Source: RGIG4079 sp045531405 (lineage in GTDB: Bacteria > Bacteroidota > Bacteroidia > Bacteroidales > Muribaculaceae). From it: a stretch of 64,000 bases of DNA. Made by a program: the position numbers and the translations under genes. Location of the stretch: positions 56,281 through 120,280 of the forward strand of contig JAZSDX010000050.1 in assembly GCA_045531405.1 (NCBI GenBank), given 5' to 3'. The notes beneath the pieces were generated by a model. The model did no database searches, had not been told where the DNA came from, and saw nothing but the letters and a program-made list of their open reading frames with translations. This document shows, piece by piece, positions 45,874 through 55,369 of the stretch; position 1 is the first letter of the stretch; every line of letters begins with the position of its first letter.

Positions 45874-47364
45874 ATGATTGAACATAACTTATTTATATAC
45901 AACACTCTCACCCGTCGCAAAGAGTTATTCAAACCCATTCATGAAGGCAAAGTGGGAATGTATGTGTGTGGGCCCACAGTTTATGGCGACGGACACTTGG
46001 GACACGCTCGCCCGGCTATCACTTTCGACATCTTATTCCGTTATCTCAACCACCTCGGATATAAAGTGCGTTATGTGCGCAACATCACCGATGTGGGACA
46101 CCTCGAACATGATGCCGACGATGGCGAAGACAAAATTGCAAAGAAAGCTCGTCTTGACCAATTAGAGCCAATGGAAGTGGTGCAACACTACCTCAATCGC
46201 TACCACAAAGCGATGGAAAAACTCAACGTGTTGCCACCATCTATCGAGCCACACGCATCGGGTCACATTATCGAGCAAATCGAATATATCAAAAAAATTC
46301 TCGAAAGTGGCTATGCCTACGAAAGTCAAGGGTCAATTTATTTTGATGTGCCTAAATTCAATCAAGACTTCCCCTATGGCAAACTCTCAGGTCGCAATGT
46401 AGAAGAATTGCTCTCAACCACTCGTGCCCTCGACGGACAACAAGAGAAACGCAATCCTGCCGACTTTGCTCTTTGGAAAAAAGCAGCTCCCGAACATATC
46501 ATGCGTTGGTCATCTCCTTGGAGCGACGGTTTCCCCGGCTGGCACCTCGAATGTTCTACTATGGGCGAAAAATACCTTGGCACACAATTTGACATTCATG
46601 GTGGTGGCATGGACCTTATGTTCCCTCACCACGAGTGCGAAATCGCTCAATCAGTGGCTCACAACGGTAAAGAAACGGTAAAATATTGGATGCACAACAA
46701 TATGATTACCATCAACGGTCAAAAAATGGGTAAATCGCTTGGCAACTTCATCACTCTCGATGAATTTTTCACCGGTTCACACCCTCTTTTGACTCAGGCA
46801 TATACACCAATGACCATTCGTTTCTTCATTCTTCAAGCTCAATATCGTAGCACAGTCGATTTCAGCAACGAAGCATTGCAAGCATCTGAAAAAGCCCTCA
46901 GTCGCATGCTTGAAGGCTGGAAACGCTTGCAAGAACTCACTCCGAGCGAAACATCTACCATCGACGTGAGTGGCTATGAAGCGAAATGTTACGAAGCAAT
47001 GGACGATGACCTAAACACCTCAATTGTGATTTCTCACCTTTTTGATGCGTGTCGTGTCATCAACCAAGTAAACGACGGCAAAGCATCGGCTACAGCAGAA
47101 GATATCGAAACATTGAAGAAGCTATTTAATACCTTCTTGGTTGACATTTTGGGCATTCGCACCGAAACAATCACTACCGGCGAAGGAAACGAAGATGCAC
47201 TCCGTCCATTTGAGCAAGCTGTTGATTTCATTCTTGAAATGCGTCGCACTGCCAAAGCCAACAAAGATTGGGCAACCAGCGACCTCATTCGCGACCGCCT
47301 CGCTCAAATAGGCTTCGACGTCAAAGACACCAAAGACGGCTTCGAATGGTCGATTAAGAAATAG
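45874..47364 (+). CDS. cysS: Cysteine-tRNA ligase
   Basis: 496-residue class I synthetase. CGPTVYGDGHLGHARP holds Cys29 (zinc) and the HIGH-type motif; zinc ligands continue in WHLECS and FPHHECE; KMGKS is the KMSKS loop (~275); the C-terminal anticodon-binding DALR domain follows. Ends at a terminator. Confidence 0.97.
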   Translation: MIEHNLFIYNTLTRRKELFKPIHEGKVGMYVCGPTVYGDGHLGHARPAITFDILFRYLNHLGYKVRYVRNITDVGHLEHDADDGEDKIAKKARLDQLEPMEVVQHYLNRYHKAMEKLNVLPPSIEPHASGHIIEQIEYIKKILESGYAYESQGSIYFDVPKFNQDFPYGKLSGRNVEELLSTTRALDGQQEKRNPADFALWKKAAPEHIMRWSSPWSDGFPGWHLECSTMGEKYLGTQFDIHGGGMDLMFPHHECEIAQSVAHNGKETVKYWMHNNMITINGQKMGKSLGNFITLDEFFTGSHPLLTQAYTPMTIRFFILQAQYRSTVDFSNEALQASEKALSRMLEGWKRLQELTPSETSTIDVSGYEAKCYEAMDDDLNTSIVISHLFDACRVINQVNDGKASATAEDIETLKKLFNTFLVDILGIRTETITTGEGNEDALRPFEQAVDFILEMRRTAKANKDWATSDLIRDRLAQIGFDVKDTKDGFEWSIKK

Positions 47365-47388
47365 ATAACATTCTATCTATAACATTAG

Positions 47389-47418
47389 ACCTCTCACCTT
47401 AAAATGTGGGAGGTTTTT
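47389..47418 (+). terminator. Terminator after cysS
   Basis: ACCTCTCAC with GTGGGAGGT (nine pairs, one wobble) then five Ts. Confidence 0.8.
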
Positions 47419-47419
47419 A

Positions 47420-47451
47420 TTTGCCATTAAATCAAAAAAATCATACCTTTG
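47420..47451 (+). promoter_or_regulatory. Promoter of the SGNH gene (TTTG-N20-TACCTTTG)
   Basis: TTTG 47420-47423 and TACCTTTG 47444-47451, 20 bases apart; 39 bases before ATG 47491. It abuts the cysS terminator. Confidence 0.75.
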
Positions 47452-47490
47452 TCTTAATATTAATAATATAAACATAAAACCATTATTATC

Positions 47491-48783
47491 ATGAAGAAAT
47501 CAGCGATTATAGCCGCAATGCTTGGTGCTTGTGCTTTGACGTCAAATGCTCAAGCAATTTATGATTACCTTTCAGAAAAGGCTCCTGAAGCTTATAAGTA
47601 TAACGATTATTACTATCAACGTGCTTCACACTTTGCCGAACTACCGGTTGACGGCGATGATATTATCATTCTCGGTAATAGTCTTAGCGATAACGGTCGT
47701 TGGAATGAAGCATTCGACGATGCCAACATCAAAAATCGTGGTATCATCAGCGACGTTGTGCAAGGCGTTTCCGACCGACTTGAACTCATCACCAAAGGAA
47801 ATCCCAAAAAGATTTTCCTCCTCATCGGCGTTAACGATGTGTCGCACCATCTCACTCCCGACAGCATCACCACTGCCGTCGAAAAACTAATCATGAAAAT
47901 CAAACAACAAACACCTACTACTGAAATCTATCTTCAAAGCTGGTTGCCAATCAATAACGACTTCAAACGTTATAAAAATATGATTGGTAAAGAGATGGTT
48001 ATCTTCCATGGCAACGTGATGCTTGAGCAAGTGGCACGCCGTCAAGGTGTTACCTGGATAAACCTTTTCCCTGCGTTTGCCGATAAAGAAATGAAGCTCC
48101 CCAAACACCTCACTAACGACGGTCTTCACCTCAACGATGCAGGTTATCGCATTTGGTGTCAAGAGATTGCAAAATATATCAATCCTAACGTAAAATTTAA
48201 TCCCAATGACCTCTATCCTATCGACAGCGAAGATATAGTGTTAGTAGGAAACCAACTCATTGGTGGACCTGAATGGCATGAATTACTCGGTAATGCCAAT
48301 GTAAAATCTCGCAACTCATGGGCAGATGTTGTTAATGGTCTTCCCTCTCTTGCTAAAAATGTTGCAAAGAAAGCTCCTAAACAAATCGTACTTCTCCCAA
48401 GCTACAACGGCAAAAATCTCGCCAAAGGTCATAACTTAAGTGGCGATTTCCATGCCGACTCTATCGTAGCATACGTTGACCAAGCAATCAAAAACATCAA
48501 AGAAATCTCTCCTAACACATCAATCGTGCTTCAAAGCCTCATGCCGGTAAACTCTACCTACGAGAAATATGCCGACTTCAAAGGCACTGCTAAAAAAGTT
48601 AAAGCTGCCAACAAAAAACTCCAAAAGTTGGCAAAGAAACACAAAATCGAATGGGTAGATGTATATCCTGCTATGATTGACGAAAACGGCGACCTCAAAG
48701 CCGAATACACCAACGACGGTTTCAAACTCATGGGCAAAGGCTACACTGCTTGGGGTAATATGCTTAAAACTGTGATTAAGTAA
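47491..48783 (+). CDS. Exported tandem SGNH hydrolase; second domain inactive
   Basis: 430 residues, signal peptide to ~21 (TSNAQA). Domain 1 (~50-232) has the SGNH set: Ser64 in ILGNSLSDN, Asn115 in LIGVNDV, Asp210 and His213 in TNDGLHLNDAGY, so it should be an esterase or acylhydrolase, for example a sugar deacetylase. Domain 2 (~245-430) repeats the fold (IVLVGNQLIGG, SRNSWADVVNG, YTNDGFKLMGKGY), but Ser is Gln255 and His is Lys412. This is an internal duplication with one working and one dead site. Confidence 0.85.
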   Translation: MKKSAIIAAMLGACALTSNAQAIYDYLSEKAPEAYKYNDYYYQRASHFAELPVDGDDIIILGNSLSDNGRWNEAFDDANIKNRGIISDVVQGVSDRLELITKGNPKKIFLLIGVNDVSHHLTPDSITTAVEKLIMKIKQQTPTTEIYLQSWLPINNDFKRYKNMIGKEMVIFHGNVMLEQVARRQGVTWINLFPAFADKEMKLPKHLTNDGLHLNDAGYRIWCQEIAKYINPNVKFNPNDLYPIDSEDIVLVGNQLIGGPEWHELLGNANVKSRNSWADVVNGLPSLAKNVAKKAPKQIVLLPSYNGKNLAKGHNLSGDFHADSIVAYVDQAIKNIKEISPNTSIVLQSLMPVNSTYEKYADFKGTAKKVKAANKKLQKLAKKHKIEWVDVYPAMIDENGDLKAEYTNDGFKLMGKGYTAWGNMLKTVIK

Positions 48784-48805
48784 AATACAATTCCAATAAC
48801 AATAT

Positions 48806-48836
48806 AATAGCGAGCAGTAAAACACTGTTCGCTATT
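48806..48836. terminator. Bidirectional terminator between SGNH and nitroreductase genes
   Basis: AATAGCGA(G)CAGT pairs with ACTG(T)TCGCTATT, followed by TGTTTTATTT; the other strand also has a T-rich tail. Confidence 0.7.
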
Positions 48837-48887
48837 TGTTTTATTTGGCATCATCGCCATTTATTTCCTATTAATAAGGAAATTGTT

Positions 48888-49433
48888 TTAATATTTTTCG
48901 CTTGATGACATTTCTTCAAGGGGTTTGCGTTGATGTTGGCGATGGGCATCGGCGGCATAGCCGAGCGACACTACCATCAACACTCGTTTTGAGCGAGGAA
49001 TTTCAAGAATCTTTCGCATCTGTTTTTCATCAAACCACCCAAGAATACACGAGCCCAATCCCTCTTGCGTAGCAGCCAAGGTGATATGCGACGACACAAT
49101 GCCACAATCTATCAATGGGAAATGCTTGTTTTTAATCCACCCACCCAATCGTGCTGTAAAATTAGGTGATTCTTGCACTATTACGATAAAAGCTGTGGCT
49201 TGTTCTGCCCATTTGTTCATCCCTATCGAAGTCAGCGCATGAGCCACCTCTTTGCGACGATTGATATCTGTTACCGTAATGAGATGCCATGGTTGAGAAT
49301 TACATGCCGAAGGTGCCAAACGAGCAGTCTCAACGATACGTGCAAGTTTGGCTGGCTCCACCTCTCGGGTGTAATCATAAGCACGACAACTCTGACGAGC
49401 CTCTACAAGGTCATAAAAGTTATCCAAAGGCAT
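48888..49433 (-). CDS. Nitroreductase-family FMN oxidoreductase
   Basis: 181 residues with the nitroreductase fold: RQSCRAYDYTREVEPAKL, RLAPSACNSQPWHLITV (FMN contacts) and GLGSCILGWFDEKQM. It uses NAD(P)H to reduce flavin-bound substrates; the physiological one is unknown. It begins five bases after ribE, so flavin synthesis and a flavin enzyme share an operon. Confidence 0.85.
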   Translation of the reverse strand: MPLDNFYDLVEARQSCRAYDYTREVEPAKLARIVETARLAPSACNSQPWHLITVTDINRRKEVAHALTSIGMNKWAEQATAFIVIVQESPNFTARLGGWIKNKHFPLIDCGIVSSHITLAATQEGLGSCILGWFDEKQMRKILEIPRSKRVLMVVSLGYAADAHRQHQRKPLEEMSSSEKY

Positions 49434-49437
49434 CGGT

Positions 49438-50049
49438 TTATTTATTTTGAAATTCCATCAAACGGCTCAAATATTTGCCAATGATGTCAAATTCAAGATT
49501 CACACGAGTACCGGCAACGATATTTTTGAAATTGGTGTGTTCAAATGTGTAAGGGATAATTGCCACTCTAAAGCTGTCGCATTCCGAATCACATACAGTG
49601 AGACTCACACCATTCACTGTTACCGAACCTTTTTCAACAGTTACATAACCTTTTGAAGCCATTGCAGGGTCAACAGCGTAAACAAACTTATAATAACGGC
49701 TACCATCGACTTCCTCTACACTTTCGCACACAGCAGTGCAATCGACATGACCTTGCACTATGTGTCCATCAAGACGCCCATTCATCAACATGCTACGCTC
49801 AAGGTTTACCAAATCACCCACCTTTAATCCTCCAAGATTACTACGATCGAGAGTTTCTTGAATAGCTGTTACAGTGTAGCTATTATCATTGTTTAATGAC
49901 ACTACGGTAAGACACACGCCATTGTGAGCCACCGATTGGTCGATTTTCAACTCATTAACAAACGAGCAAGTCAACGACAAATGCACGTTACCACCATCAC
50001 GCTCTATAGCCACCACCTTAGCAGCTTCTTCAACTATTCCTGAGAACAT
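49438..50049 (-). CDS. ribE: Riboflavin synthase
   Basis: 203 residues, two lumazine-binding repeats: MFSGIVEEAAKV with NGVCLTV, and LDGHIVQGHVDC with VNGVSLTV. It makes riboflavin from two molecules of 6,7-dimethyl-8-ribityllumazine. Only about 35 bases separate it from the promoter, so no FMN riboswitch is present. Confidence 0.95.
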   Translation of the reverse strand: MFSGIVEEAAKVVAIERDGGNVHLSLTCSFVNELKIDQSVAHNGVCLTVVSLNNDNSYTVTAIQETLDRSNLGGLKVGDLVNLERSMLMNGRLDGHIVQGHVDCTAVCESVEEVDGSRYYKFVYAVDPAMASKGYVTVEKGSVTVNGVSLTVCDSECDSFRVAIIPYTFEHTNFKNIVAGTRVNLEFDIIGKYLSRLMEFQNK

Positions 50050-50489
50050 ATTTATTTATAGTTTTTAGTTCAAAATCATTTTTCACTACAAAAATAATTA
50101 ATAGTATTGATAGTAGAAAATTATATCTATATCTATTAAAAATGAAAGTGCACTACTTCACAGCAGCACACCTCCCTCATAACCAAAATTCAAGTATATA
50201 TAATTTACTTTAACAAAACTTCATTGTTTTATTATTTACGCTATAAGCTAACTTCATTACAAAAACATTTATTTTACTTGGGTATTTGTTTTGCACAATC
50301 AAAGAGAAAAAATGGGGAATTTCATTTGAATTATTATAAAATTCACCTCTCCACTCCCAAATATTTTTACGTTTTTGCTTATGTTATACAAAATTAATGA
50401 TTTAATTCCTGAAATTTACTTAATTAATAGCAATAATTATTAAACTAAGCCAAAATCTTCTCTTTATTGCACAATCTACAATGTTTTAT
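50050..50489. other. AT-rich intergenic stretch between divergent ribE and GH31
   Basis: About 440 bases without a convincing gene. It holds the ribE promoter (50089-50096). A 23-codon frame begins at the ATG near 50142, but there is no promoter or conserved look. No repeat, tRNA or strong hairpin was seen. The length leaves room for regulation of the GH31 gene. Confidence 0.5.
50089..50096 (-). promoter_or_regulatory. -7 box TATTTTTG for ribE
   Basis: Minus-strand TATTTTTG, 40 bases before ATG 50049. Confidence 0.45.
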
Positions 50490-50497
50490 TAATTTTG
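50467..50497 (+). promoter_or_regulatory. Promoter of GH31 gene (TTG-N20-TAATTTTG)
   Basis: TTG 50467-50469 and TAATTTTG 50490-50497 with 20 bases between, 29 bases before ATG 50526. Confidence 0.65.
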
Positions 50498-50525
50498 TAA
50501 CAGATAATATTATACCATATTTACA

Positions 50526-52904
50526 ATGTACAAATCTAAAATCAATAAAACTTTAGCAACGATAGCACTTTTGCTATCTGCATCTTTAGCTTCTTGGGCT
50601 AATAACGGAGTAATTTCTATCACAACTCCTTCAGGTCGTGTAGTAACAGTTTCTGCAATCAACGACAACATCATAAAAGTTTCCAACTATGCAGATGGGG
50701 AAGCGATTCCTAAATCTCAGTCAGCTATACTTGCTCCTCAAAAGTTTAACGGAGAAATTCTATCACAAGGAAATATCAAAATGCTCACCACGCCATCGGG
50801 AGTGATTGTTGTTTTGAATGGCAACGATGGCAGCATTTCAATTAATGCCGGAAACGACCGCATGATTGCCGACAATGGTATTCGCACAATTATCAATGGC
50901 AAGCAACAACTTTCGCTCGCAACATCAGGCGTTGGGTCATACTATGGAGCAGGCGAACGTGGTCATAGCCTACCTCTCAACGGAGATACGCTTGTGATGT
51001 ATAACAAGCAAAACTACAGCTATATGAAGGGCGAAAAGCGCATTAATCAGATGAATATCACAATGCCATTGTTTGTTTCTTCAAATGGCTACGCTGTGCT
51101 TTTCGACGACTATGCGGCTGCTGAAATGATTATGGGTAACCCGGTAAAATACATCACCGAAGGGAAAGAGCCGGTATCATACTATTTCATCAATGGTGGA
51201 GGCACTCTCGAAGGGGTGATGAAAGAATACACACTTCTCACCGGTCGACAAGAACTACCCCCATTCTGGGCTATGGGATATATAACCTCTAAATATGGAT
51301 ATCGCACCGAAAGTGAAACTCGTGGAGTGATTGACACTCTCAAACGCGAGGGATATCCCGTTGACGGCATTGTGCTCGACCTCTATTGGTATGGGAAAGA
51401 GCAAGATATGGGACGCCTTTCATGGGATCCCGACCAATGGCCCTCCCACAAAAAGATGCTCTCCGACCTCAAAAAGAAAGGTGTAAACACAATCATCATA
51501 TCTCAACCCTACGTTTTAACCAATGGTCGTGCCATCGACAACTATAACGAGCTTTCAACCAAAGGTATGTTCTGTCGCGACTCGGTAGGCAACACTCACG
51601 AAGTAACTATTTGGGTAGGTTCGGGCGGCATGTTCGACGTATCTAACCCAGATACTCGCAAATGGCTTCGCGACCGATATAAACTTCTCACCGATGAAGG
51701 TGTAGGTGGTTGGTGGGGCGACCTCGGCGAACCCGAAGTTCACCCATTCTCAATCTACCACCACAACGGAAAAACTGCACGCGAATATCATAACCTTTAT
51801 GGCAATGAATGGAGCCGTATCATCTATGACCTTTATAAAGAAGAATATCCCGACACTCGATTGATGACAATGATGCGTGGTGGCACAGCCGGTTTGCAAC
51901 GTTTTAGCGTTTATCCATGGTCAACCGACGTGTCTCGCTCATGGGGAGGCTTGCAACCTCAAGTAACAATTATGCTCAACTCAGGCTTGAGTGGCATGGG
52001 ATATATGAGCCATGATGTAGGTGGCTTTGCTATCGACCCGGCCAACCCTGTTGACCCCGAACTATATGTGCGTTGGTTGCAACTCGGCACATTCTCGCCA
52101 ATTCTCCGCACTCACTCACAACAAGTGGCAGAGCCTTATAAATATCCCGAACAACGCGATATCATTATCGGGCTCATCAACGAACGTTATCGTTGGCTAC
52201 CTTACAACTATACCCTCGCCTACGAAAATGCGTCACAAGGGCTCCCAATGGTGCGTCCACTTAACTTCTACAGCAAGCAAAACACCCGCTTCGACAATAT
52301 TGACGACCAATATCTATGGGGACGTGACGTGATGGTTGCTCCTGTGATGACACAAGGTGCGACTTCACGCAACATAACCTTCCCTTGCGGTCAATGGGTT
52401 GACTACAACAACCCCACAAAAACATATAATTGTGGCGAAACCGTTGAATATGCGGCTCCTCTTGAAGTGTTGCCAATGTTTGTGCGTGCCGGGGCATTCA
52501 TTCCTCAAGCCGACTATAAAATGAGCAATACCGTCGACTACACCAACGATTGCTACACTGTGAAATATTTCCCGGTTGACGGAGTAAAATCAAGTTACAC
52601 AATGTTTGAAGACGACCGTAAATCAACTCGTTCACTTGCCGACAATGCTTATCGCCTCATCACATTCACCGGCGATGCAACTGCCAATGCAACTACTATC
52701 ACCCTCAAAAGTGAAGGCACCTATGCCGGAGCAAAAGCATCAAAGAAAATGATAATCGAGCTCAACGGCATCACCGCCAAGCCCGCAAGTGCAACCCTTA
52801 ACGGCAAAAAAGTCTCAATAAAATACAACGCCAAAACCTCAACCGCTACAATCACCTTCAACTGGGACGTAGCCAACGAAGCCACAATCGTTGTAAACAA
52901 ATAA
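50526..52904 (+). CDS. Secreted GH31 alpha-glycosidase
   Basis: 792 residues with signal peptide (to ~26, SWANNG). N-terminal beta-sandwich, then the (beta/alpha)8 barrel from ~245. Nucleophile Asp399 in GGWWGDLGEPE and acid/base Asp468 in PWSTDVSRSW are the GH31 pair. C-terminal DUF5110-like sandwiches follow. Members act on alpha-glucosides or alpha-xylosides; the altered WGDLGE motif sits nearer the transglucosylase or alpha-xylosidase branches, so substrate is open. It is not in a SusCD locus here and has no T9SS tail, so it is probably periplasmic. Confidence 0.9.
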   Translation: MYKSKINKTLATIALLLSASLASWANNGVISITTPSGRVVTVSAINDNIIKVSNYADGEAIPKSQSAILAPQKFNGEILSQGNIKMLTTPSGVIVVLNGNDGSISINAGNDRMIADNGIRTIINGKQQLSLATSGVGSYYGAGERGHSLPLNGDTLVMYNKQNYSYMKGEKRINQMNITMPLFVSSNGYAVLFDDYAAAEMIMGNPVKYITEGKEPVSYYFINGGGTLEGVMKEYTLLTGRQELPPFWAMGYITSKYGYRTESETRGVIDTLKREGYPVDGIVLDLYWYGKEQDMGRLSWDPDQWPSHKKMLSDLKKKGVNTIIISQPYVLTNGRAIDNYNELSTKGMFCRDSVGNTHEVTIWVGSGGMFDVSNPDTRKWLRDRYKLLTDEGVGGWWGDLGEPEVHPFSIYHHNGKTAREYHNLYGNEWSRIIYDLYKEEYPDTRLMTMMRGGTAGLQRFSVYPWSTDVSRSWGGLQPQVTIMLNSGLSGMGYMSHDVGGFAIDPANPVDPELYVRWLQLGTFSPILRTHSQQVAEPYKYPEQRDIIIGLINERYRWLPYNYTLAYENASQGLPMVRPLNFYSKQNTRFDNIDDQYLWGRDVMVAPVMTQGATSRNITFPCGQWVDYNNPTKTYNCGETVEYAAPLEVLPMFVRAGAFIPQADYKMSNTVDYTNDCYTVKYFPVDGVKSSYTMFEDDRKSTRSLADNAYRLITFTGDATANATTITLKSEGTYAGAKASKKMIIELNGITAKPASATLNGKKVSIKYNAKTSTATITFNWDVANEATIVVNK

Positions 52905-52920
52905 AAAGAAATCAAACACA

Positions 52921-52951
52921 AAAAAGCCTATGCCATGAGCATAGGCTTTTT
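52921..52951 (+). terminator. Terminator after GH31
   Basis: AAAAAGCCTATG pairs perfectly with CATAGGCTTTTT. Confidence 0.88.
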
Positions 52952-53009
52952 ATTTTCTCTTATCTCAAAAACGTTTTAATGGGGGTTATTCTGAGATTTG
53001 GGATTATTT

Positions 53010-53432
53010 TCAATACTCCAAAGTCCAATTAGTTCCGGCTGTCAAATTTGTCCAATATGTTTGATCCACTAGTTTTCCGTAATAATCATACACATCAGCA
53101 TACAATGTATTAGTATATAAGTATATTGGACCTCGGAAATGAGTTGTACTTAATTCTCCTAAATCAATTTTGTACATTATTTTCCCATCTTTATCCTTCT
53201 CATATACTACAAATCGCCGTGAACCACCAGTAATTTTTTGATTACTAATAATTGCTGTTGCGGCATTTCTATCCAATTTGTATTTACGAGTTTCGCCCTT
53301 ATATTCAATTTCCATTGTGCTTCCGGTAAATTTTTTCAAATACATTGTAATGGCTACACCTGTACTGGCATTGGTTAAATATATCTCATTGGAACCACCT
53401 CCATCAAACGCGTTGAAATTGAGTTTATCCAA
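53010..53432 (-). pseudogene. 5'-truncated gene of unknown function
   Basis: A 140-codon frame that starts only with a TTG at 53432; the frame stays open upstream to a stop at 53463-53465 without any ATG. The protein (NAFDGGGSNEIYL ... YWTNLTAGTNWTLEY) looks like beta strands and has no signal peptide, as if the N-terminal part was cut away. Its broken start meets the broken start of the mobilization fragment on the other strand. If the TTG is used it could still be made. Not recognised. Confidence 0.5.
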
Positions 53433-53914
53433 GTATTGCCATCGAGCAACTGCAATCCAATATCAAGCAAATGCAAGTAGAACATCGCAGGGCAATGATG
53501 AATAAGGATAACGAGCATCGCATGGTTCTCGAAGCAAGGGAGGCCGAGCATAAGGAGGAGACCAACATCCTCAATTCAATAATCAATACTGCTCATCGTT
53601 GGTACCCCGATTTTGCTCATCTCCTAAGATTGGAACGCCTCGCCAAGCAAATAGGACTTTCGGCTATGGAGTTTGCTGAGCTGATTAAGGGTAGGATTGT
53701 GAACTTTACAGGGCGACTATTCTCCTCGGAGCATAACCGATGGTTTGCTACGGATAATACCCCCTTGCAGATTTTGCGAGATAACGACAAGCGACTAACC
53801 TTAACCGCAAATAGAATACCTCTCAGCCAATGGTTCAGCGAGCAATACGACAAGTTTCGACAATCAATCCGCCAGCCTATACAGCCGAAAAGAAGCAGAG
53901 GTATGAAGATGTAA
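53432..53914 (+). pseudogene. C-terminal fragment of a plasmid mobilization protein
   Basis: About 160 codons are in frame from the junction near 53432 (first ATG 53471): a coiled coil (AIEQLQSNIKQMQVEHRRAMM), then RLFSSEHNRWFATDNTPLQI and PLSQWFSEQYDKFRQSI, which I recognise as the tail of MobB/Mob_Pre-type relaxase proteins of Bacteroidales mobile elements. The catalytic N-terminal domain is missing and no promoter is seen, so it is a remnant. A strong terminator follows. Confidence 0.65.
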
Positions 53915-53918
53915 CAAT

Positions 53919-53944
53919 AATGGCGACCGCAAGTGGTCGCCATT
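53919..53944. terminator. Terminator between mobilization remnant and defence operon
   Basis: AATGGCGACC, loop GCAAGT, GGTCGCCATT: ten perfect pairs, with TGTTCATTTTATT behind it on the plus strand and ATTGTTACA on the other. It likely ends both transcripts. Confidence 0.8.
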
Positions 53945-53965
53945 GTTCATTTTATTCCAAGAGTA

Positions 53966-54412
53966 CTATATTTTTGTATCTGATAGATATTGCCTTACAA
54001 GTTTATATCCCATATAAATGGTATATCCTCCAATAAGCATAGTAAACGCTGTTGTTACTACTAATAGCCACAATAAAATTGTATTATCAAAGATGAATGA
54101 TAGTCGCATACCCACCCAACACAATATATCCATAAAGATAGAAATGTGTAGTAATACAAAACATTTCTTATTGATGTTTGCTAAACGTCTTATATATGAT
54201 ATAGCAAAACTCTTCCTTTGGTTAATCAATGGTGTCGCACCACCTAATTTTATTTGCTCTGCAATTAGCTTCAATTCATCTTTTTTACTTATAATGAATG
54301 AATATAGCAATGTAAGAATTGACAGCAAAATACCTATGAGCGTTAAATACAACGTCCATAAATCTGAAAAGCAATCTTGCATAAATTCTACACAAATAGT
54401 ATACTCATTCAT
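53966..54412 (-). CDS. Three-helix membrane protein of the defence operon
   Basis: 148 residues. Membrane segments at ~20-43 (LWTLYLTLIGILLSILTLLY), ~85-108 and ~115-137, with a basic loop (~44-84, SKKDELKLIAEQIKLGG...INQRKSFAISYIRRLANINKK) between the first and second that should be cytoplasmic. It overlaps the 317-residue gene by eight bases, so it is translated with it. The shape recalls membrane effectors of defence systems, but no family was recognised. Confidence 0.6.
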   Translation of the reverse strand: MNEYTICVEFMQDCFSDLWTLYLTLIGILLSILTLLYSFIISKKDELKLIAEQIKLGGATPLINQRKSFAISYIRRLANINKKCFVLLHISIFMDILCWVGMRLSFIFDNTILLWLLVVTTAFTMLIGGYTIYMGYKLVRQYLSDTKI

Positions 54413-55358
54413 TACTTAAATAATTAGTCAATACAGCACTAAGTTTCTCTACTATGAAATCTGAATCATGAACTTTTGTGTCAAGTTCGGTTTGAGTGAT
54501 AGCAGAAGTTGCATTAAAGATTTTTTCGGCCGTTTCCTTTAATTCTTCACTTGCCTCGTTAATCAGCTCACGTTTAATTCTATATTCTTTCTTTCCTATA
54601 ACGATTCGAGTATCTTTTTGTTGATAGTCTTCATCGTCAGTTTTATCAGCCAATAATTCTACCATCGTTTCACGAGGTATATTTTTAAATAACCTATCTT
54701 TTTTCTTTTCAAGTTTTTGTGTACACAAATATTCTCTATACTTGACATCAACATCATTTTCAGCATCAGAGATACTTCGATATTTGATCTGTAGTTCAGG
54801 GATTGTTGAAATATCTTTCAACTCATCAAATATCATCGGCATTTTAATGTTTTGAATTGGAATCTCAAGTATCTTATTAACGACAATCTTTGCTAATCTG
54901 CAAACTTCACCATTGTCTTTTGTTGGATCTTCATATACTAATAAAAGGAAGTAGCATGTATATGTTTCAGCACTTAATCCTTTTATTCGTGGATATAAAA
55001 GAACATAGTTTGTATCACTACCAATTTTATTGTCTTTTGTTATTTGTATCTTTTCATTGGCTTCAAAATAACCATCATACATATTGGTGTTAAATGCTGA
55101 TATTTGCAAAAGCAATGCTGGTACATCTTCGATTGTAATGTCGTGACATGTTATGCCATTTATCACCGTTTGCTTCGTTTTGTTCCTATTTGAAGAGCTT
55201 ATAGGTGTGGAAAACCTTGAAAGTTTACCTTTTATCATTTGTATCATGTCATTATATGACACATTTTCAAATAGCCCAACTGTTTGATCCAGCATAGTTG
55301 TCGTATATACTGGAACTTTTATGTTGTATGATTTTTCTTTGGTTTCTTTTTTCGCCAT
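54405..55358 (-). CDS. Unknown 317-residue protein of the defence operon
   Basis: Soluble, charged protein. N-terminal half (~1-180) predicted alpha/beta: VPALLLQISAFNTNMYDGYFEA, TNYVLLYPRIKGL, TCYFLLLVYEDP. C-terminal half (~185-317) helical and rich in Lys/Glu (KYREYLCTQKLEKKKDRLFKN). No P-loop, nuclease or HTH motif seen. It overlaps the membrane gene and follows the 123-residue gene by 11 bases. It may be the sensor or partner of the membrane protein; that is inference only. Confidence 0.6.
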   Translation of the reverse strand: MAKKETKEKSYNIKVPVYTTTMLDQTVGLFENVSYNDMIQMIKGKLSRFSTPISSSNRNKTKQTVINGITCHDITIEDVPALLLQISAFNTNMYDGYFEANEKIQITKDNKIGSDTNYVLLYPRIKGLSAETYTCYFLLLVYEDPTKDNGEVCRLAKIVVNKILEIPIQNIKMPMIFDELKDISTIPELQIKYRSISDAENDVDVKYREYLCTQKLEKKKDRLFKNIPRETMVELLADKTDDEDYQQKDTRIVIGKKEYRIKRELINEASEELKETAEKIFNATSAITQTELDTKVHDSDFIVEKLSAVLTNYLSNE

Positions 55359-55369
55359 TGTATGTCACA

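Noticed and set aside
50000..50100. FMN riboswitch before ribE
   Set aside because: The leader after the -7 box is only about 35 bases, too short for the aptamer, and no conserved element is seen.
50142..50213. 23-codon frame in the GH31 upstream region
   Set aside because: No promoter at a fitting distance and no recognisable composition.
53966..55358. Kiwa-type defence pair (small membrane protein plus ~315-residue protein)
   Set aside because: Sizes are similar, but I see three rather than four membrane helices and cannot match the 317-residue protein to DUF4868. Left as unknown.
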